From Roseicella frigidaeris (lineage in GTDB: Bacteria > Pseudomonadota > Alphaproteobacteria > Acetobacterales > Acetobacteraceae), in contig NZ_QLIX01000003.1 in the NCBI RefSeq assembly GCF_003258945.1, forward strand, positions 356,019-420,018: a stretch of DNA of 64,000 nucleotides, in the 5' to 3' direction. Below the pieces are notes generated by a model. That model was not told the origin of the DNA. It ran no database searches and was given only the letters and a program-made list of their open reading frames with translations. Shown piece after piece: positions 10,181 through 18,298 of this stretch (its first letter is position 1; every line of letters begins with the position of its first letter). Made by a program: the position numbers and the translations under genes.

Positions 10181-10357
10181 ATGCCAGCGTCCACCGTCAT
10201 GTCGATCAGCGCCAAGCTGGTGCAGCTATCCGCCTTCCTCCTGGTCGTCATCGGTGCGGATGCATCCCACCTGTCGCGCCCGGTCCGCTGGCTCCTCATC
10301 ACACTCGCGGTGATGGCGATGTGGCTGATGACGGTGATCGGGCGACAGGCCCATTGA
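10181..10357 (+). CDS. Small hypothetical membrane protein
   Basis: 58 residues from ATG 10181, which directly follows a strong GAGGAGGG ribosome-binding sequence; an in-frame ATG at 10199 is an alternative. Two hydrophobic stretches are visible, LVQLSAFLLVVIGA and WLLITLAVMAMWLMTVIG, joined by a short polar loop (DASHLSRPVR), giving a hairpin topology. No family is recognised. It is followed 106 bases later by fabI on the same strand. The ribosome site and hydrophobic pattern are the only support. Confidence 0.5.
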   Translation: MPASTVMSISAKLVQLSAFLLVVIGADASHLSRPVRWLLITLAVMAMWLMTVIGRQAH

Positions 10358-10463
10358 GCCCCGCCCCCGGGGCACGGCCGGATGGCCTCGCGGAGGCCGC
10401 CGGCCATGGCCCCGGGCCCGGCGTCATGGACGCCGTCCCACCACCGCCGCGACGGAGACCGGC

Positions 10464-11243
10464 ATGAGCGACACGTCCAAACTCTCGCTGCAGGGCCGGA
10501 AGGGCCTCGTCACCGGGATCGCCAACGACCAGTCGATCGCCTGGGGCTGCGCCAGGGCCTTCCGCGACCTCGGCGCCGAGCTTGCGGTCACCTACCTGAA
10601 CGAGAAGGCGCGGCCGCATGTGGAGCCCCTGGCGCGCCGCCTCGCCGCGCCCCTGCTCCTGCCGCTCGATGTCCGCCAGGAGGGACAGCTCGAGGCGGTC
10701 TTCGGCCGCATCGCCGAGGCCTGGGGCCGCCTCGACTTCCTGCTGCACTCCATCGCCTTCGCGCCGAAGGAGGATCTGCACGGGCCGGTGGTGGACTGCT
10801 CGCGCGCGGGCTTCCTGACGGCGATGGACGTCTCCTGCCATTCCTTCATCCGCATGGCGAAGCTGGCCGTGCCGCTCATGCCGGATGGCGGCACCCTCGT
10901 CACCATGACCTATCTCGGCAGCACGCAGGTGGTCGAGGGCTACAACATGATGGGGCCGGTCAAGGCCGCCCTGGAATCGGCGGCCCGCTACATGGCCGCC
11001 GAGCTCGGCCCGCGGGGCATCCGCGTGCACGCGGTCTCCCCCGGCCCCCTGCGGACCCGCGCCGCCTCGGGCCTCGCGCATTTCGACGCCTTGCTCAACC
11101 GCGCCGCCGAGAAGGCGCCCGCGCGCGCCCTGGTCGATATCGAGGATGTCGGCCTGACCACGGCCTTCCTGGTCTCGGACGCGGCGCGCCGCATCACCGG
11201 CAACACCCTCTACGTCGATGGCGGCTACCACATCGTGGACTGA
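10464..11243 (+). CDS. fabI: Enoyl-[acyl-carrier-protein] reductase, FabI type
   Basis: 259-residue short-chain dehydrogenase that reduces enoyl-ACP with NAD(P)H in the last step of the fatty-acid elongation cycle. FabI hallmarks are present: GIANDQSIAWGCARAF (the atypical cofactor loop with SIAWG), LLHSIAFAPKEDL, and the catalytic pair Tyr160 and Lys167 in YNMMGPVKA (Y-x6-K, the FabI spacing rather than Y-x3-K). The C-terminal TGNTLYVDGGYHI motif is standard. ATG 10464 is preceded by a GGAGA-type ribosome site. The gene looks monocistronic; the ABC permeases begin 67 bases downstream. A second, housekeeping fabI elsewhere is possible. Confidence 0.93.
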   Translation: MSDTSKLSLQGRKGLVTGIANDQSIAWGCARAFRDLGAELAVTYLNEKARPHVEPLARRLAAPLLLPLDVRQEGQLEAVFGRIAEAWGRLDFLLHSIAFAPKEDLHGPVVDCSRAGFLTAMDVSCHSFIRMAKLAVPLMPDGGTLVTMTYLGSTQVVEGYNMMGPVKAALESAARYMAAELGPRGIRVHAVSPGPLRTRAASGLAHFDALLNRAAEKAPARALVDIEDVGLTTAFLVSDAARRITGNTLYVDGGYHIVD

Positions 11244-11310
11244 GCCGACGCCCACCCGCAGCGGCGGAGCCTTCGATTCCGGAGGCGACCCGCGATAGAC
11301 TCGGGCCCCG

Positions 11311-12249
11311 ATGCTCCGACTCCTCGCCGGCCGGCTCCTGCAGATCGCGGTCACGCTGCTCCTCGTCTCCGCCCTCACCTGGCTCGTCATGGGGGCGATG
11401 CCGGGCGATCCGGTGGACCTCGCCATGCTGTCGGACCCGCATCTGACGCCGGAGGACGTGGCGCGGATGCGGGTCCTGCATGGCATGGACCAGCCCCTGG
11501 CGAATCGCTACCTGGCCTGGATCACGGCGGTCCTGCGGGGCGATTTCGGCCATTCCAGGCTGTTCGCCGTGCCCGCGGCGCAGGTGCTCTGGCCCGCCCT
11601 CGGCTCGACGCTCGTGCTCCTCGGCTGGTCCCTGGCCCTCTCCCTGTTGCTCGGCCTGGCGCTCGGCGCCCTCGGCGCGGTGCGGCCCCGGGCGGCATGG
11701 CTGGTGGATGCCATCGCCATCCTCGCCCAGTCGACGCCGACCTTCTGGCTCGGCCTCCTCCTCATCATCCTCTTCGCGGTGGAGCTGGGCTGGCTGCCGG
11801 CCGGCGGCGCGGCCGAGGCGCCGGGGCCCGGCGAGGCCTTGCGCTACCTCGTCCTGCCCGTCGCCACCCTCGCCATCGTCAACCTCGCCGCCTATGCGCG
11901 GCACGGCCAGGCGGCGCTGCAGGCCGAGCTCGGCGCCGACTATGTCCGCACCGCCCGCATGAAGGGGCTGCCGGAACGCGCCATCCTCTGGCGCCACGCC
12001 TTCCCCAACGCCGCCATCCCCATCGTGACGCTGCTCGCCCTCGATGCCGGCAGCCTCGTCTCGGGCGCCTTGGTGACGGAGACGATCTTCGCCCGCCCCG
12101 GCATGGGCAAGCTGATCTACGACGCGATCATGGGCAACGACTACAACCTCGCCCTTCTTGCCCTGCTCCTGGCGGCGCTGGTGACGATGCTGGCGACGCT
12201 CGCCGCCGACATCGCGCAGCGCCTGCTCGATCCGAGGCTGGCGCCTTGA
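11311..12249 (+). CDS. ABC transporter permease, DppB/OppB type
   Basis: 312 residues with six membrane segments. The typical N-terminus for this subfamily is LLQIAVTLLLVSALTWLVM followed by a periplasmic loop with PGDPVDLAM and the LTPEDVARMRVLHGMDQPL segment. The cytoplasmic EAA loop is VRTARMKGLPERAILWRHAF, which docks on the ATPase. It forms the first half of a heteromeric peptide/nickel/opine-type importer. The downstream permease overlaps its stop codon. No solute-binding protein or ATPase gene flanks the pair within the window. Confidence 0.92.
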   Translation: MLRLLAGRLLQIAVTLLLVSALTWLVMGAMPGDPVDLAMLSDPHLTPEDVARMRVLHGMDQPLANRYLAWITAVLRGDFGHSRLFAVPAAQVLWPALGSTLVLLGWSLALSLLLGLALGALGAVRPRAAWLVDAIAILAQSTPTFWLGLLLIILFAVELGWLPAGGAAEAPGPGEALRYLVLPVATLAIVNLAAYARHGQAALQAELGADYVRTARMKGLPERAILWRHAFPNAAIPIVTLLALDAGSLVSGALVTETIFARPGMGKLIYDAIMGNDYNLALLALLLAALVTMLATLAADIAQRLLDPRLAP

Positions 12250-13073
12250 CGCGGCTCGGGCTCGGCCTGGCGCTGCTCGGCCTGCTGGCCGCCGGGGCGG
12301 CGGCGGCGCCGCTGGTGCAGGCCTGGCTCGGCCACGATCCCTTCCTGCCGGACCTGCTCGCGCGCTTCGAGCCGCCCTCCCGCGCGCATCCGCTCGGCAC
12401 CGACGATCTCGGCCGCGACATCCTGCTGCGGCTGCTCCATGGCGGCCGCGTCTCCCTCGCCGTCGCCCTCGCCGTGGCGCTCGGCGCCAGCGGCCTCGGC
12501 ACCGCGATCGGGCTGCTGGCCGCCTGGGCCGGGGGTTGGACGGATGCGGTGCTGATGCGCATCGCCGATGGGTTGCTGGCGCTGCCGAGCCTGCCCTTGC
12601 TCGTGGTGCTGGCCGCGGTCGATACCAGCCGCATCGGCCTGCCGCGCGGCGAGGCCCTGTCGGACATCCTGCGCATCGCCGGCATCCTCGTCGCCTTCGG
12701 CTGGGTGCCCGTGGCGAGGCTCGCCCGCGCGGCGGCCCTCGCGCAGCTCGGCCAGGACTATGTCGCGGCCGCGCGCATCGCCGGCGCCAGCGAGGCGTGG
12801 CTGCTGGTCCGGCACCTGCTGCCCAACATCGTCACGCCCATCGCCGTCGCCTCCGCCCTCTCAGTCGCCGGCGCCATCCTCGCCGAAAGCACGCTGAGCT
12901 TCCTCGGCCTCGGCATCCAGCCGCCCGCGCCGTCCTGGGGCAACATGCTGTCGGGCGCGCAGGAGATGATCTTCAGCGCGCCGCTGGCCGCGGTGTGGCC
13001 GGGCCTCGCGATCCTGCTCGCCGTCGCCGGCTGCTCGCTGGTGGCGGATGGCGTGCGGCGCCGGCCGGGATAG
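12246..13073 (+). CDS. ABC transporter permease, DppC/OppC type
   Basis: 275 residues from a TTG start at 12246 that overlaps the stop of the preceding permease; there is no ATG or GTG near the natural N-terminus. Features: a membrane anchor, then HPLGTDDLGRDILLRLLHGG, the OppC signature, and the EAA loop YVAAARIAGASEAWLLVRHL. The protein ends with the ESTLSFLGLGIQPPAPSWG motif typical of the family. Together with its partner it should form the membrane channel of a peptide-type importer. The missing binding protein and ATPases must be encoded elsewhere. Confidence 0.9.
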   Translation: MTRLGLGLALLGLLAAGAAAAPLVQAWLGHDPFLPDLLARFEPPSRAHPLGTDDLGRDILLRLLHGGRVSLAVALAVALGASGLGTAIGLLAAWAGGWTDAVLMRIADGLLALPSLPLLVVLAAVDTSRIGLPRGEALSDILRIAGILVAFGWVPVARLARAAALAQLGQDYVAAARIAGASEAWLLVRHLLPNIVTPIAVASALSVAGAILAESTLSFLGLGIQPPAPSWGNMLSGAQEMIFSAPLAAVWPGLAILLAVAGCSLVADGVRRRPG

Positions 13074-13904
13074 CGCCGCGCGGGGCGCGGGCCGATCCTG
13101 CGAGAGGCATCGCCTGGACGTGATCGGCATCCGCGGCAGGCGGCAATCGCCCATGACGTGGCAGGCGCCGGGGCAATTCAGCCATGGCGCAGGCCACCAT
13201 CCGGTCTCCCGGACACGCTGGTTGCGCATCGATGGACGCGGCCCGCCGCGCCGGCGGCCACGGGCCGATGGCCGCCCGGGCCTGACGGCCGCGAAACCAT
13301 GGAACGGCCCTCCGGCGCATGACCGAGTGCGGAGCATCGACGATGCCGCCTTCGGATCGCTGCCGGACGCGATGGCGCGGCCCGTCCCGCCCCCTTTGCA
13401 ACGCGCCGCGGCGCCGCGGCGGACGGCGCGGGGCGGATGGCGTGGAGCGCCGGCCGCACCCGGCCTGGTGACGACGTCGATGCGATCATCCGCAATCGAA
13501 GCAGATCGCCACGCGACGGACGTTGCCCCCGCCGAAGCAACCCAAGGCATGTAACAGCTTTCCCCTTGGCGAGGACTGGCCTGCGGAGGCGATGGCGACG
13601 GACATCGTACCCATCCGGTCGGCCCGGCCTGGCGCCGGGGCCGATGCCAAGGGCGCGTCGCACGATCCGTGGCCGCGCCACAGCGCGACGGCCCGGACGC
13701 GCGGCGGGCCGGATGCGGGAAGCACGACGTCCAACGCATCGGCACCGCAGGACCCAGACACCTTGCCACGCGTATCCCGTGACCGCCGACACGGGGTGCG
13801 TTGCGTTCACCGGGGGCATTGGCGCCTGCCCCGACTGTTCAGGCTCGCGCAGCGCCATCGCCAGCGCTGCCACGCGATTGGATCGCGTTGATGTGGGATC
13901 GGAG
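13074..13904. other. ~830-base region with no supported gene
   Basis: No open frame here shows family motifs, good ribosome sites or the third-position GC bias of neighbouring genes. Overlapping frames exist on both strands but read as Arg/Pro/Ala-rich shadow sequence. The final ~15 bases hold a GGAG site for the downstream glycosyltransferase. The region may be a decayed gene or a long regulatory segment. Confidence 0.5.
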
Positions 13905-15200
13905 ATGATGACTCTGCCTGCGTTCCGGACGCCGCCCCCGGTGGTCCCGCCGATTGCCCCGGCCGCCATCCTGGCCAACCCGGCCCTGGTCCGGCAGCCC
14001 GGCCGGCGCCGGCGAATCCTGTTCGTGCAGCTCGGCCCCTTCTCGCACACCAACGCCGCGCTGCAGGCCCAGCTCGCCCGCCGCTTCCCCAACCACGATC
14101 TCACCGTCTTCGACGTCAAGGACGAGATCCGGCGCCGCTACGACCAGATTGCCGCGAACCTCCTCATCAGCGTCGCCACCTACGGCCCGTCGATCCTGCG
14201 CAGCCAGGCCGATCGCCACGCCTTCTTCTTCCGCACGCCCTATCTCTTCCGCAAGCTGTCCCGCATCGTCCAGGAGCGCTTCGCCGCCGAGGCCGACAGC
14301 TTCGACTTCGTCTTCCAGACCCAGGGCCTGTGCAACGCCGCCCTGCCCGGCCGGCCGCTCTTCGTCTATACGGACCACACGATCCTCAGCAACCGCGAGT
14401 ACGCGGCGCAGGACGACCGCATCTTCCTCTCCGATGCCTTCCTCGCCCTCGAGCGCGACCTCTACCACCGGGCCGAGAAGATCCTGGTCAGCGTCAGCCA
14501 TGTCCGCCGCACGCTGACCCGCGGCTATGGCTGCGATCCCAACCGGGTGGCCACCGTTTTCATCGGCGCCAATGTCGCGCCCACACCTGCGGCCCCGGAA
14601 GCCGGCCGGCAGGCGGGACGCATCCTCTTCGTCGGCATCGAGTGGGAGCGCAAGGGCGGCCCCACCCTCCTCACCGCCTTCGAGCGCCTCGCCGAGCGTT
14701 TCCCCGAGGCCCAGCTCACCATCGCCGGCTGCGCCCCGGCCACCACGCATCCGCGCATCCAGACGCTCGGCCGCGTGCCGCCCCAACAGTTGGCGCCGCA
14801 TTTCGCCGCCGCCTCGGTCTTCTGCATGCCGAGCCTCGTCGAGCCCGCCGGCATCGCCGCCATCGAGGCCATGGCAGCCGGCCTGCCCGTCGTCGCCACC
14901 GCGGTCGGCGGCCTCGCCGAGATCGTCCAGCCCGACCAGACCGGCCTGCTCGTCCCGCCCAACGACCCGCTCGCCCTCGGCGAGGCCCTCGCCAGCCTCC
15001 TCGCCGATCCGGACCGCGCCCGCGCCATGGGCCAGGCTGGCCGCCACCGCGCCATGGACCTCTTCCATTGGGACGCCGTCGGCACGCGGCTCGCCCAGGA
15101 GATCCGGCAGAGCCTCAATGCCAGGGCCAGGGCGGGACGGGGAGACGCGGCCGACCCGGAGCAGGATTTCGCCCTCGCCGCCAGGCACGCCAAGGGCTGA
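13905..15200 (+). CDS. GT4-family glycosyltransferase
   Basis: About 431 residues; start is ATG 13905 or 13908 (GGAG immediately upstream) with GTG 13893 also possible. Two Rossmann-like domains of the GT-B fold: the N-terminal one begins RRILFVQLGPFSHTN, and the C-terminal one begins GRILFVGIEWERKGG. The donor-binding EX7E motif is EPAGIAAIEAM, followed by AGLPVVATAVGGLAEIV. This is typical of retaining transferases that use nucleotide sugars for polysaccharide or glycolipid assembly. No other glycan genes are adjacent, so acceptor and product are unknown. It converges on nnrU 57 bases downstream. Confidence 0.88.
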   Translation: MMTLPAFRTPPPVVPPIAPAAILANPALVRQPGRRRRILFVQLGPFSHTNAALQAQLARRFPNHDLTVFDVKDEIRRRYDQIAANLLISVATYGPSILRSQADRHAFFFRTPYLFRKLSRIVQERFAAEADSFDFVFQTQGLCNAALPGRPLFVYTDHTILSNREYAAQDDRIFLSDAFLALERDLYHRAEKILVSVSHVRRTLTRGYGCDPNRVATVFIGANVAPTPAAPEAGRQAGRILFVGIEWERKGGPTLLTAFERLAERFPEAQLTIAGCAPATTHPRIQTLGRVPPQQLAPHFAAASVFCMPSLVEPAGIAAIEAMAAGLPVVATAVGGLAEIVQPDQTGLLVPPNDPLALGEALASLLADPDRARAMGQAGRHRAMDLFHWDAVGTRLAQEIRQSLNARARAGRGDAADPEQDFALAARHAKG

Positions 15201-15257
15201 GGCCGTCTGCCGGCGGCCGGGGCTGCGGCCGGCGCGCCGGTCCGAGCCCTGGCGGGA

Positions 15258-15941
15258 TCAGCCGCCCATCGCCACCGGCGCCACGCCGAACAGGCTGCGA
15301 TGCAGGTGCAGCAGCGCGGCCCAGGCGATGAGCCCGACCACCGGCGGCACCCAGCCGATCTCCCCGAACACCAGCCGGTTGCGGCCGGCGGCGATGGCGC
15401 CGAAGGGCAGGATGGAGGTGCGGGAGGCGAGCCGCGACCAGGCGGCCGGCGCCCGCCGCGCCAGCTTGGCGTCGATCGAAGGCATGCCGGCCAGCGCCGT
15501 CACCAGGAAGGCGCCGAAGAAGACGATCGCCGCCGTGTCGCCATTGCCCAGGATGTGCACCATCGCCCAGGTCGCGAAGGCCCACAGCATCGGATGGCGC
15601 GTCACCCGCTGGATGCCCCTGGGCTCGGCGTCGAGCGCCCCCTCGCCGCCGACCGCGGTCGGGTTGCGCCGCGCGACCGAGGCGACGAAGAGGATGAGGA
15701 CGGGCAGCATCAGCAGCACCAGCCCCCAGCGCAGCCAGTCCGGCGCGAACCAGAGCGGCGTGGTCCCGGCCTGGCGCCAGGCGCTCACCAGCGCCAGGAT
15801 GGCGAGGACCGAGACGGCCGAGAAGCCGATGCGGAACGCCGGCTCGCCGACCCGAGCGACGATGGCGCCGCGCAGCGGCGTGCCGGCGATGCCGACATGC
15901 ACCCCGATCCAGAGCAGCGCCGCGAGCAGCAGCCAGGGCAT
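15258..15941 (-). CDS. nnrU: NnrU-family membrane protein
   Basis: 227 residues, six or so membrane segments. NnrU features visible: GIQRVTRHPMLWAFATWAMVHI (RHP motif conserved in NnrU and related methyltransferase-fold membrane proteins) and GNGDTAAIVFFGAF. The start ATG 15941 has a strong GGGAGG site 4 bases upstream; the frame runs further back but without support. NnrU proteins are co-regulated with nitrite/NO reduction in several alphaproteobacteria, with unknown biochemical role; a related protein acts in carotenoid isomerisation. Its presence with nnrS and nap elsewhere in the window suggests nitrogen-oxide metabolism. Confidence 0.88.
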   Translation of the reverse strand: MPWLLLAALLWIGVHVGIAGTPLRGAIVARVGEPAFRIGFSAVSVLAILALVSAWRQAGTTPLWFAPDWLRWGLVLLMLPVLILFVASVARRNPTAVGGEGALDAEPRGIQRVTRHPMLWAFATWAMVHILGNGDTAAIVFFGAFLVTALAGMPSIDAKLARRAPAAWSRLASRTSILPFGAIAAGRNRLVFGEIGWVPPVVGLIAWAALLHLHRSLFGVAPVAMGG

Positions 15942-16018
15942 GCAGCCTCCCGTCCGATAGCCGTGCCGGCGGACTGTCCTGCCGCCGGCAATCGCTGTCC
16001 AGCGCGACGCGCGGCCGG

Positions 16019-16486
16019 TCAGCCCGGCCGCCAGGCGCGATGATAGGGATGCCCGGCACGGATGGCCTGCACCCGGTACCATTGTTCCGCCAGCAGGCCG
16101 CGCACCAGGAAATGCGGCCAGGTGAGGGGCCCGAGCGAGAGACGGTGATCGGCCCGCGCCAGCACCGCCGCGTCCAGCCCCTCGGCGCCGCCGATGGCGA
16201 AGCAGAGCGGCCGGCCCGTCGCCTCCCAGCGTTCCGCCAGCGCCGCCAGCGCCTCGCTGCCCGGCGCCGCGCCGCCGAGATCCAGCGCCACCAGCAGCGC
16301 CGCCTCCGGCAGCGCGGCGAGCAGCGCCGTCCCTTCCCGCCGCCGCGTCTCGGCGGCGCTGCCGCGCGCCTCCGGCAGCTCGGTCACCTGGAAGGGCGGC
16401 CGCAGCCGGGCATTGTAATGCGCGAAGAGCGCCGCCTCCGGCCCGGGCTTCAGCCGGCCGATGGCCAGCAGGCGCGGCGGCTTCAG
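16019..16486 (-). CDS. rlmH: 23S rRNA (pseudouridine1915-N3)-methyltransferase RlmH, probable CTG start
   Basis: 155 residues if it starts at CTG 16486, which aligns exactly with the usual first residue ([15 protein letters not shown]). No ATG, GTG or TTG occurs at the natural N-terminus and the protein has no internal Met. The SPOUT signature is clear: [10 protein letters not shown] (SAM knot) and the C-terminal [18 protein letters not shown] with HPYH. It methylates the stalk of 23S rRNA helix 69. Last gene of the proA-nadD-rsfS-rlmH block; 35 bases after rsfS. GGTGAGG lies ~5 bases before the CTG and could act as ribosome site. Confidence 0.9.
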   Translation of the reverse strand: MKPPRLLAIGRLKPGPEAALFAHYNARLRPPFQVTELPEARGSAAETRRREGTALLAALPEAALLVALDLGGAAPGSEALAALAERWEATGRPLCFAIGGAEGLDAAVLARADHRLSLGPLTWPHFLVRGLLAEQWYRVQAIRAGHPYHRAWRPG

Positions 16487-16521
16487 GGCAGCCTCACCGG
16501 GCGTCGGGCCGCGGCGGCGGG

Positions 16522-16950
16522 CTAGCCGCCCGCCGCATCCCCGCCGGCGGCATCCTGGCCGGCCGGCTCGCCGGCGCCCTCGGGTGCCGGGCTCTCCGGC
16601 CCCCACATGCGCTCCAGCGCATAGGTCGCCCGCGCCTCCGGCCGGAAGAGGTGGATCACCAGGTCGCCGGCATCGATCAGCACCCAGTCCGGCGAGGCCT
16701 GGATGTCGCTCCGGCGCAGCTTGAGGCCGGCCTTCTCCAGCGCTTCCTCGACATGCACCGCCATGGCCTGCAGCTGCCGCTCGACCAGGCCGGTGGCGAT
16801 GATCATGCAGTCGGTGAAGTCGGACCGGCCGGTGACGTCGAGAACCTTGATGTCCTCGGCCTTGTCGTCCTCGAGGCTGGTGTGCGCGGCGGCGATCAGC
16901 TGCTGCAGCCGGTCGGGCGAGACCTTCGGCTTGCGCGACCGCTTCGGCAC
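16522..16950 (-). CDS. rsfS: Ribosomal silencing factor RsfS
   Basis: 142 residues from GTG 16950. Core domain: [29 protein letters not shown], a signature of the RsfS/Iojap family, then [14 protein letters not shown] and the C-terminal YALERMWG. It binds uL14 and blocks subunit joining in starved cells. The tail is Gly/Ala/Asp-rich. The frame stays open for 82 codons before the GTG (to about 17196), encoding a Lys/Arg/Ala/Pro-rich arm that fits an extension rather than noise. A perfect AGGAGG lies 5 bases before an in-frame ATC at 17196-17194, so the real protein may be ~224 residues with a rare start. Confidence 0.92.
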   Translation of the reverse strand: MPKRSRKPKVSPDRLQQLIAAAHTSLEDDKAEDIKVLDVTGRSDFTDCMIIATGLVERQLQAMAVHVEEALEKAGLKLRRSDIQASPDWVLIDAGDLVIHLFRPEARATYALERMWGPESPAPEGAGEPAGQDAAGGDAAGG

Positions 16951-17238
16951 GGCATCCGGCCCGGCGGCGATCTGCCGCTTGCGCAGCGCCGCGCCGGCCT
17001 TCGGGCCCGCGGGGGCGCGCGCCGGCGCGGGCGCCGCGACGCGCGGCCGGGCGGCGCGCTTCGGCGCGGCCGCCGCCTCGCCCTTGGCGGCCGGCCGGGC
17101 CGGGCCGGGCTTCGCGCCCTTCCGCGCGGCGCCGGTGGCTGGCCGGGGCCGGCTTGCTTTCTCGCCCCCGCCGGGGGCCTTCGGGCTGCGCGCGATATGC
17201 GCCTCCTGTTCGGTTCCTGGCCGCGTCCCGGCCGCAGT

Positions 17239-17970
17239 CTACAGCGCGGGGCGGCCCGGTGGGGAGCCTGCATCCCGAAGCATGGTCGGTTCGGGCGATC
17301 CCGCGGGGCGGGCTCCGCCCCGGGGATCCGTGCCCCCTTGCCCCGGCGACCCACCCGCTGGCAAGCCCGCGGCGCGCGCCGCGCGGATGGCGGTGGCGCT
17401 CGCCGCATGCTCCCGCGCCGGCAGCAGGCACCAGGGCGCGTGGGGCGGGGCCGGCCCGGCCAGCAGGGCCGCCGGCCGCCGGCGGTGCCGCGCCAGCGCC
17501 TGCGCCGCCGCGCCCCGCAGCGCCCGCCGCGTCTCGCCCGGCCGCGGCAGCACCGCGATCGGCGTCGCCCGCGCCATGCGCCGCCAGTGCTTCCAGCGCG
17601 GCAGCTGGCCGAGGATGTCCGCCCCGGCCACCAGGACGAAGCGAGCCCGCGGGAAGCGCCGGCGCAGCAAGGTCAGCGTGTCCATGGTGTAGCGGGTGCC
17701 GAGTTGCGCCTCGAGATCGGTGGCGATGATCCGCCGGCCATCGGCGACGCGGCGCGCGCTCGCCAGCCGTTCGGCGAAGGGGGCCATGCCCTGCCGCGGC
17801 TTCAGCGGGTTGCCGGGCGAGACCAGCAGCCAGACCTGGTCCAGGCGAAGCCGGCGCAGCACCCTCTCGGCCACGTGCCGGTGCCCCGCATGCGCCGGGT
17901 TGAAGCTGCCGCCGAGAAGGCCGATGCGGCTCCGCCGGTTGTCGCCCCAGCGCCCCGGCCCGGCCGTCAC
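17239..17970 (-). CDS. nadD: Nicotinate-nucleotide adenylyltransferase NadD
   Basis: 243 residues from GTG 17970. The nucleotidyltransferase signature is [19 protein letters not shown] (GxFxPxHxGH) near residue 17, followed by [20 protein letters not shown] and the active-site region [16 protein letters not shown]. The late motif ASATAIRAA corresponds to ISSTxIR. It converts nicotinate mononucleotide to deamido-NAD in NAD synthesis. Followed by rsfS and rlmH as in many Proteobacteria, preceded by proA. The last ~40 residues are Gly/Pro-rich and unlike the family core. Confidence 0.93.
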   Translation of the reverse strand: MTAGPGRWGDNRRSRIGLLGGSFNPAHAGHRHVAERVLRRLRLDQVWLLVSPGNPLKPRQGMAPFAERLASARRVADGRRIIATDLEAQLGTRYTMDTLTLLRRRFPRARFVLVAGADILGQLPRWKHWRRMARATPIAVLPRPGETRRALRGAAAQALARHRRRPAALLAGPAPPHAPWCLLPAREHAASATAIRAARAAGLPAGGSPGQGGTDPRGGARPAGSPEPTMLRDAGSPPGRPAL

Positions 17971-18103
17971 CGCGGCCGCCGGCGGGCGGGGGGCGGTCCC
18001 GCGGCCGGCCCGGATGGCGTATGGCCGGGCGCCGGCGACGGGGCGCGGCCGGGAGGACGGGACGGCAAGGGCGCATCTCCCAGGCGAATCATTGCCGGAA
18101 CGC

Positions 18104-18206
18104 TAGAGCGTGATCGCCTGGGGTGGAATCACCGAAGGCGTGAATCACGCGACCGAGCAAGGCGCTGGACCATGGCCCGCGAACCGGCGTGAGCGGACCA
18201 TGGTCT
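18104..18206 (+). repeat. Palindromic repeat family C, copy C1
   Basis: Begins TAGAGCGTGATCGCC and contains GTGAATCACGCGACCGAGCAA, then GGACCATGGCCCGCGAACCGG and ends GGACCATGGTCTA. Nearly the same order is found reverse-complemented at 45253-45357, and in shortened form at 22582-22655. GACCATGGTC-type palindromes flank an inner GCGAACCGGCG/TGAGCG segment. The copy lies between proA and nadD and runs directly into 47-mer copy A3. Confidence 0.8.
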
Positions 18207-18207
18207 A

Positions 18208-18254
18208 GAGCAGATCCTCCTTGGGTGGAATCCCGCGAATGAGTGAAGATGCTC
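18208..18254 (+). repeat. 47-base palindromic repeat, copy A3
   Basis: Exactly 47 bases with GAGCAGATCC at the left and GTGAAGATGCTC at the right, as in the copies at 1475 and 45150. The central stem is weaker (CTCCTT with AATGAG, one mismatch, and GGG with CCC). It is followed by an A-rich spacer (TGAAAACAGCGGCCTA) like the other copies, but the 38-base partner palindrome is not recognisable after it. Confidence 0.8.
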
Positions 18255-18298
18255 TGAAAACAGCGGCCTAGCGCATGGTCGGGGCCCCGGGCGGGCCC

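Noticed and set aside
15201..15257. GC-rich inverted repeats between the GT4 gene and nnrU as a terminator
   Set aside because: Only a 6-base stem built from CGGCCG, which is self-complementary and frequent in this DNA; not distinguishable from background.
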